Below, in pieces: positions 58,551 to 64,000 of a DNA stretch of 64,000 nucleotides. This DNA is from Prostheceraeus crozeri. Taxonomy: Eukaryota > Platyhelminthes > Polycladida > Euryleptidae. Every line of letters begins with the position of its first letter. Position 1 is the first letter of the stretch. The position numbers were made by a program, and so were the translations under genes. The DNA lies in assembly GCA_907163375.1 (NCBI GenBank), contig CAJQUW010005362.1, positions 682,001 through 746,000 of the forward strand. The letters are read 5' to 3'. The notes beneath the pieces were generated by a model. That model was not told the origin of the DNA. It made no database searches and saw only the letters and a list, made by a program, of their open reading frames with translations.

Positions 58551-58600
58551 TGGCCCGCCTTACTTAAGGAAAGTGGTCCTCCAGGACCCTTGCGGGCCAC
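58551..58600. repeat. GC-rich hairpin
   Basis: GTGGCCCGC and GCGGGCCAC pair across about 30 bases, in the region upstream of the hAT BED exon. The role is unknown. Confidence 0.6.
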
Positions 58601-59318
58601 TTAAAGCGGCCCACTCCCTTAACCTGGTTGCCAACCACTACTCTACAGTATATAGAGTATAGAATGCAGACTATCCATTAACTTAATTAAATGTAAAATA
58701 CAAAAAGTCTGCATTTTTCAGCTGTTTAGTTACGGTGTTTGTTCATGAGATGAAGCTCCGTTTGGCAGCCACATATAACGTAAGACAACTGGCGATGCGA
58801 TGCTCACGGGTGTCGACAAAAATGTGAGTGAGCGAGAGCGATGAAAGTAATTTTACTCTACACTGATTAATTACAAGTTACAAGTACCGTATACAATGTA
58901 GGCATAGCCTAAGTAGGAATTTAAAACAATAATGATTAAACGTACCTTCTGGCTTAGGGGGCATTTTCGTTTCCACCGTGACGTGTACCTGAGACGTTGA
59001 GACGAAGTGGGACGATGAGATGCCGTAGATAATTGTTAAAATTATTTAATTATTATTTAATTAGTTAATGCCGTAGATAATCCGTAGTTTAATTCTGATT
59101 GCAAACGGTAATTCATCGCTTGATGATCGCTTATCATCATGTCTTGAATAAGCGCTTATATGATTAGTATTGTACCATAACTGCTCTTGATTCGTAAACT
59201 TTGTACCAGTTAGCTCGCCTATCTGGTAGTTCGTGTACATGTCAATCAATCTTCGTTAACAACTTTGTTTCAAATTTATTATTTTTCCGAAATTCGAAGT
59301 AGTGATTTATATTTTCAG

Positions 59319-59520
59319 CCTCTGACATGGATTTCAACTTCGCAACGCCTTCTTCACTTATCGAACAGTCAGAGTACAAGGTGGAAACTTCCAGAATGCC
59401 TATACAATGCTCCTGAGCCAGAACTTCATCTCAGCACTCCACCCCATCACAATAATCCTGAAATAGAAAAACTTCTGAGTGAGGATTTGGGAGGATATCC
59501 TCCTTATCAACAACAGAGAA
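59319..59520 (+). CDS. Candidate internal exon, possibly of the MRPS14 gene
   Basis: Open for 67 codons plus one base between a good acceptor (TTATATTTTCAG) and donor (AGAA|GTACGT). The reading is PLTWISTSQRLLHLSNSQST, then a Pro-rich part with PEPELHLSTPPHHNN and LLSEDLGGYPPYQQQ. The phase-1 end fits the phase-1 start of the exon at 61477. The Ser/Arg-rich beginning would suit a mitochondrial targeting region. I do not recognise it as part of known uS14m proteins, so it may belong to another gene or be chance. Confidence 0.4.
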
Positions 59521-60739
59521 GTACGTTTATTTGCTGCTTCAATTTCAAGTAGACTTTTACACTTAGCACTTTTTGTTATAGATCAATGTATGTGTGATCC
59601 AATGTAATCGACGTGAAGTCGCATACCAACACATTTTGTAGTGCTTACCCTGTACACCACTTAATTAATCGTAGTAGGTAGCAAGTTTGAGTATGTTTTC
59701 GACACATTCTGCGAAAAATATTCTTGAAAGTAACATCGCCATGTTGAAAGAAATTTTAATATAAAAATAGGCACGTACGTGTATGCACTACTGTTAGATA
59801 GCACGCTAGCCGAGTTGTCTAGCTTTGCATGGAGTGATGGAGCATGGAACCTAGTGTTCATGCATTCATCCTGAAATTGTCTATAGTGGATATAAAAAGA
59901 AAAATGATCCTGTAGGCTGACGAAATTTTAGCACCATTTGCATTTGTTTGTGTATTTCCTAGTATGAAGATTCTCCAGATATTGAGTGATGTTCGCTCAG
60001 ACGAAGACAATTTCTATTAAGCTGAAAATCCCGCAACTTAAAATGATTATGAGGCTATCCTTCATTTTCAGCAAAATGTTGTTGAATAGACTTTTAAAAG
60101 CATGGAATAGTGGATTCAGATTTGGTGTAAGATTCGTAATTGCCTCGTAGAGAAAAAAATTCTGCATCATTTTTTGTTGAACGAAGAGTTATTTTCAATT
60201 TTTCATTTTAGCATTATTTCACATGTTTTACAACCACATATACTGTAAATATTTCACGTGCAACAAAAGATCGACAAGTGATGTCACCATGTTGAACGTA
60301 GCTTCCCTGAGAAATTTTTATGATTTATTCATTCAAACATCTGTGATCCTCAAAGTGGATATGATACATTTTGTGTCTGGCTTTTTTTATATCAATCTAA
60401 AAATGATCAGCCCTTTCTCTGAGTGAATTGATTATAGCTTAAAAAGTTGTGACTTTATTATTAGAATGTGAAAGCATTACAGTTTCTTGAAATAACGTTT
60501 CTGCGGAAGAAGGAGCCGATTAAAGCTGTTAATCGCCTTTGGATAAACTAGTTTCCTTCGATTTGAAAATGAGGTTACACTGCATTACTTATATAAAATT
60601 GCATTACACGGTTAAGGCATAAACCTAAGCATCTATTCGACTGAAATGTTGAATTGTGTTTTTTTCCATTCAATTATATAGTTAAAGTATTTTGTTTTAT
60701 ATTTTATTTGATCCTATTTAAAGTATTTTTATTGGATCC

Positions 60740-61440
60740 TCTTGGATATCTCCTGTTTCCTCTGCTCGATGCTTGGGAGTCGACATTGATTCAGAACTAT
60801 CTTATCAAGTTCATATAAATAAACGGGCTGCCGCCTGTTTTTCGATGCTAAGAAAAATCCGGTCCATTAAAGCGTCATTACCTCGTTCAGTTTTAAGGAA
60901 TGTGATCTCTTCCTTGGTGATACAACGTCTGGATTATTGTCTCTCTGTAGGATATGGCTTGCCCTCTTGTCTTAGACGGTTGCAATCAGTTCTGAATGCT
61001 GCGGCCCGTTTGGTGAATGGTACCTGTCGTTATTGTGCAATCACTCCCCTGCTCAGGGATCTTAAATGGTTACCAATTGAGAAACGCATTGACTATCGAT
61101 TGTGCACTCTTGCCTTCTCCTGTCATCATCAACTGGCGCCTACTTAGCTTGTCTCGGATTTTCAAAAAGTGTCATCAATATCTCGGGGATATCAACTTCG
61201 CTCTTCTGATGAGCGACTTTTTCTGGTTCCAACGATCTTTAATCGTTGCTGCAGTACGTGCCTGGAATGGTCTTCCTTCTCATCTCAGGCAAATTGACAG
61301 TCTTTGTGAGTTCAAGAAACATGTTAAGAATCACTTTTATGAACTTTCATTCTTTTAGTCTGTGCTTTTATTATTATTGTAAAGTGGTCTTGCAGTCCTG
61401 TAACTAAATGCCACTAAAATATAATTCTCATGAAATTGAA
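60740..61440 (+). pseudogene. L2/CR1-like LINE reverse-transcriptase C-terminus and 3' tail
   Basis: The frame at 60745-61147 reads CLGVDIDSELSYQVHINK, CFSMLRKIRSIKASLP, LDYCLSVGYGLPSCLRRLQS, NAAARLVNG and TPLLRDLKWLPIEKRIDYRL, the classic thumb and C-terminal region. After a frame change near 61130 it continues VAAVRAWNGLPSHLRQIDS and FKKHVKNHFYEL. The 3' end has short GAAATT repeats near 61430. The copy is 5'-truncated and dead, and lies in the intron before the MRPS14 exon. Confidence 0.9.
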
Positions 61441-61476
61441 ATTGAAAATTGTTACAGTTCAGTATTTTTGCTTCAG

Positions 61477-61607
61477 TAAAGAAAGGATGGTTGGATTGGA
61501 AAATGATTCGTGATTACAAACGAAGATGTATCGCTCAACACTTTGCTCCTCTTCGACTTCGCTTGAATGCCATTAGGAAGAATACGATCATACCAAAGGA
61601 AGTCCAG
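61477..61607 (+). CDS. MRPS14: Mitochondrial ribosomal protein uS14m, internal exon
   Basis: The exon between acceptor TTTTTGCTTCAG and donor CAG|GTAAGT encodes KKGWLDWKMIRDYKRRCIAQ, then FAPLRLRLNAIRKNTIIPKE. This matches the conserved first half of uS14m (W-x-D-W-x-M-x-R-D-x-KRR and LR-x-N-x-x-RKNT-x-x-P). The protein is part of the mitochondrial small ribosomal subunit. The exon starts in phase 1 and ends in phase 0, at the place where the vertebrate gene also appears to be split. The C-terminal exon with the RNA-binding CVMT/RPRG segment was not found downstream and may lie past the window or be lost. Confidence 0.8.
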
Positions 61608-61624
61608 GTAAGTCAACTTAGTTT

Positions 61625-62585
61625 TGACAATGTCAATGATAAATTGTATTGAAGAACTTTAGACTACGTCTTTGTCAATTCAATAAACAACAACTACCTG
61701 AAGCAGAGCATTAAAAAAAAGGAAAATGTTTTGATAGTCTACTTTAATGTCGTTAACAGATGGAGGTAATCGATATTTTGATAAAAAATGCTGGTGAACA
61801 AGGCTGGTATTGCAATTAAGATGTTCTTGGATTCTCCTCATGGTGCATTGTGTTTCACCAATGTAATTATCATTTCATTAATTACATGTGATCTTGTGAA
61901 CAACATTTTTCAAATAATGAATATGACTATTTTTACAAAGGCAGGACTTACAAGGAATTGATTCCTTCTTTTTTATTTGTCAGTTTCCGTAACACCACCA
62001 AAAAAATTCTAGTAAGTAAAATAAAAAAGAAAGAATCAATTCCTTGAAAGTCTTGCCTTCGTAATAATGGTCACATTTGTTATTTGAAAAACGTTGTTTA
62101 CCAGATCGTATGTAATTAATGAAATGATAGTTATTTTGGTGAAGCGCAATGCACCATGAGAAAGAGAATCCAAAAACATCTTAATTGCAATAACAGCTTT
62201 GTTCACCAATATTTTTATCAAAACATCGATTGCCTCCATCTGCTAATGGCATTAATGTAGAAATCTTACAACGCAATTTTATTAATGTTTGCGAACGCAA
62301 AATTTGTAAGAGATATTTCATCTAAGCCAAAAGATCTGGAATCAATGTGATGTATAGTTGTATGTAAAATGACGTCTTGTATAAAATTCACCATAGTATT
62401 CAGTTTGCATCCCATTTTTGAAAATTTTCTGTGGTAGACTGTCGAAGACATTTTCCTTCTATTTTCTTTCTTCTTTAATGCTCTGTTGTAAGCAGTTGTT
62501 CTTTTATTTACCTAACAAAGACGTAGCAGAAAGCTCTTCAATAGAATTTATCATTGACCTTGTCTTCGTTTTCAAAATTAAGCAA
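61625..62585. mobile_element. Head-to-head inverted pair of PLE 3' fragments
   Basis: The left arm (61625-61978, reverse strand) and right arm (62018-62585, forward) are inverted copies with a 39-bp spacer. Both encode decayed GIY-YIG sequence. The left arm reads NYIGETQCTMRRIQEHLNCN then LVHQHFLSKYRLPPSVN, preceded by a Cys cluster; the right arm reads YFGEAQCTMRKRIQKHLNCN. The right arm keeps about 180 bp (62244-62425) missing from the left, with ERKICKRYFI and GINVM of the domain's end. It lies about 20 bp inside the intron after the MRPS14 donor. Confidence 0.8.
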
Positions 62586-63272
62586 TTATGTCAATGGTGA
62601 ACCGAATAAATAAGTCAGCTTAGGTATTGACTGAGATTAAAATATTTATCTCATACGAGACTCGTGTTAGGGAACAAAATATCCAACGTATGATTTAGAG
62701 CAGTGGTAGGCAAACTTTTCCCATTCATGACCACATTGAGGATCTAATGAGCCTCGCGATACAAAGGTTCCAATATACAATTTCAGATTTAGTGAGACTA
62801 TGAAAGTAGACTATGTACGGTATTGTTGCTGTCTGTGAAGAGACTCACTTCAGTCATTACCATATAAGCTCATAGGCATCCTTCTCGCAAAATTACTGTT
62901 AAATTTTAGTACACCAAGTACTGATTTCGAGCATTGGGTCAATTTGAGAAAATTTCTTGTCTAGCTTGACGTGGTAATTAAAATGCATCTAGGTTTGTTA
63001 ATTTTCTTCTAGTACAATTACTTTTATTTAAAGAAAATTATCCACAGTGGTTCTTAAACTTTTTTTAGGTGTGACCCATTTACTGGTCTAGTGAACACTT
63101 CGCGACCCAACCTTTTCTATAAATTTATTTGTACAATATGTATTAAGTATATGGGCCTTTGTACCTGGGCTCGTAATGTATATATGAAGTATAAACAAAC
63201 GCTCAATTCAAGCTATTTATTCGCAAGCAAGACAAGCCATTATAAACGGCATGTACCTACGTGTAATGTTAG
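62586..63272. other. No recognisable gene
   Basis: AT-rich. I looked here for the last MRPS14 exon and saw none. Confidence 0.5.
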
Positions 63273-64000
63273 TTAGTGAGACGTGTGGTTCTGCTTCATC
63301 TGGTCCATTATTTTATCAATTCGAAGTTCCACTTTGCTAAGTGCAAGACGCAAGTCATGTAAAGGCTCAAGCCTGTTTCGTGATTTTGTCTTGATGGCAG
63401 TGAGAGCTGAAAATCCTTGTTCGCAGAGGAATGTTATTAAAAAAGGAATTAGGATTTTCATAGTTTCAGTGCCGATTACAGGCTTTTCCTGTTTGACCTG
63501 TGTCCAAAAGGCACCCAATGACACTCTACCATGCAGTCGACGCCACATCTCCTCATTCTTTAACTCCAAAAGGTTTTCCTGAAGCCCTTGAAAGTCCTCA
63601 GATAAGTCCTCAGCGTCAATATGAAAAGGGTTTCTGACCCAATACTGCGAAGATAGATCCTTGTCTGGGATATAGTAATCAAACTGAGCAATCAGATTTT
63701 GTAGATGTTCCACCAGAGACAGCTTGATTGTGTCGAAGTCGAATTCTTCGAATTGCTCCAAGTACTCATTCAGTGATGGAAAGGAAGCTGTTCTCCCACG
63801 ATCAAGCTTGCTCTTCCACAGACGTTGTTTGTCTTTGAAGGTAGTGAGTTTTTCGGAGAGCACGACGATGCTGTGGTCCCTGCCCTGCATCGAAATACTG
63901 AGTTAATTCACTGCCATGAATATGTCGTTCAGGTAGCACACGTTGAGCATCCATGACTTATCTTGTAATCTGGTAGCAAGACGATGGTTCTTTTCATTCA
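63273..64000 (-). pseudogene. ZBED5/SCAND3-like hAT transposase, C-terminal part
   Basis: The reverse-strand frame from the window edge reads NEKNHRLATRLQDKSWMLNV, CYLNDIFMAVN, a stop (63903-63905), then LSISMQGRDHSIVVLSEKLT, ASFPSLNEYLEQF, WVRNPFH, ELKNEEMWRR, LIPFLITFLCEQGFSALTAI, KTKSRNRL and DLRLALSK. This order is that of the hAT-derived ZBED5/ZBED8/SCAND3 family, and FLCEQGFSAL lies in the dimerisation domain. The premature TAA replaces a normally charged residue before the LSxxMQG segment, so this is probably inactive. It is partial because the window ends. Confidence 0.85.

Overview
This is eukaryotic, AT-rich, intron-bearing DNA, most likely from an invertebrate animal. Frequent TAGGCCTA-like words would fit an echinoderm or another marine deuterostome, but that is a weak inference. 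There is no bacterial gene organisation. Almost everything recognisable is transposable-element DNA, mostly decayed, nested and rearranged. One host gene is recognised, a mitochondrial ribosomal protein uS14m (MRPS14) exon at about 61.5 kb, with a possible upstream exon at 59.3 kb.

Layout. 0-1 kb: reverse-strand non-LTR retrotransposon (LINE) endonuclease remnant. 2.66-5.6 kb: element with CCCGTAC inverted ends carrying two satellite arrays (62-bp and 23-bp units). 7.6-8.35 kb: long foldback. 11.7-12.4 kb: decayed Penelope-like element (PLE) reverse transcriptase. 14.05-20.0 kb: P-superfamily transposon with perfect 76-bp terminal inverted repeats (TIRs), a flanking GTATGAGCC repeat, a broken THAP/RNase-H transposase, and a SWIM-YqaJ fragment lodged in it. 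21.2-22.9 kb: Tc1/mariner element (DD41D-like spacing) with long TIRs and two frameshifts. 23.0-32.1 kb: a PLE cluster with GIY-YIG endonuclease pieces, an Asn-rich ORF1-like protein, a reverse transcriptase split by a LINE with a 14-bp target-site duplication, and two head-to-head PLE copies each ending in a hammerhead-ribozyme-like motif. 32.2-33.9 kb: a mariner with an uninterrupted 351-residue DD34D transposase. 34.1-35.2 kb: a PLE tail abutting a truncated Tc1 transposase. 36.3-38.8 kb: non-autonomous hAT-like elements.

39.1-50.8 kb is the most structured part. A LINE (PHD-finger/CCHC ORF1; endonuclease and reverse transcriptase ORF2) was interrupted within ORF2 by a Tc1/mariner-like transposon with 192-bp TIRs. 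A 1,876-bp segment spanning the LINE/transposon junction was then tandemly triplicated, with only a few differences between copies. Beyond the transposon the LINE C-terminal zinc knuckle resumes.

50.8-55.2 kb has no recognisable gene. 55.7-58.2 kb: reverse-strand hAT transposase whose three exons have canonical splice sites and keep one open frame. 59.3-61.6 kb: the MRPS14 region, with an L2/CR1-like LINE tail in the intron and an inverted pair of PLE ends just after the exon donor. 63.3 kb to the end: a reverse-strand ZBED/SCAND3-like hAT transposase C-terminus with one premature stop, cut by the window edge.

No cooperating host pathway is visible; genes relate to one another mainly by insertion history. 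All homology calls come from reading motifs, not from searches.
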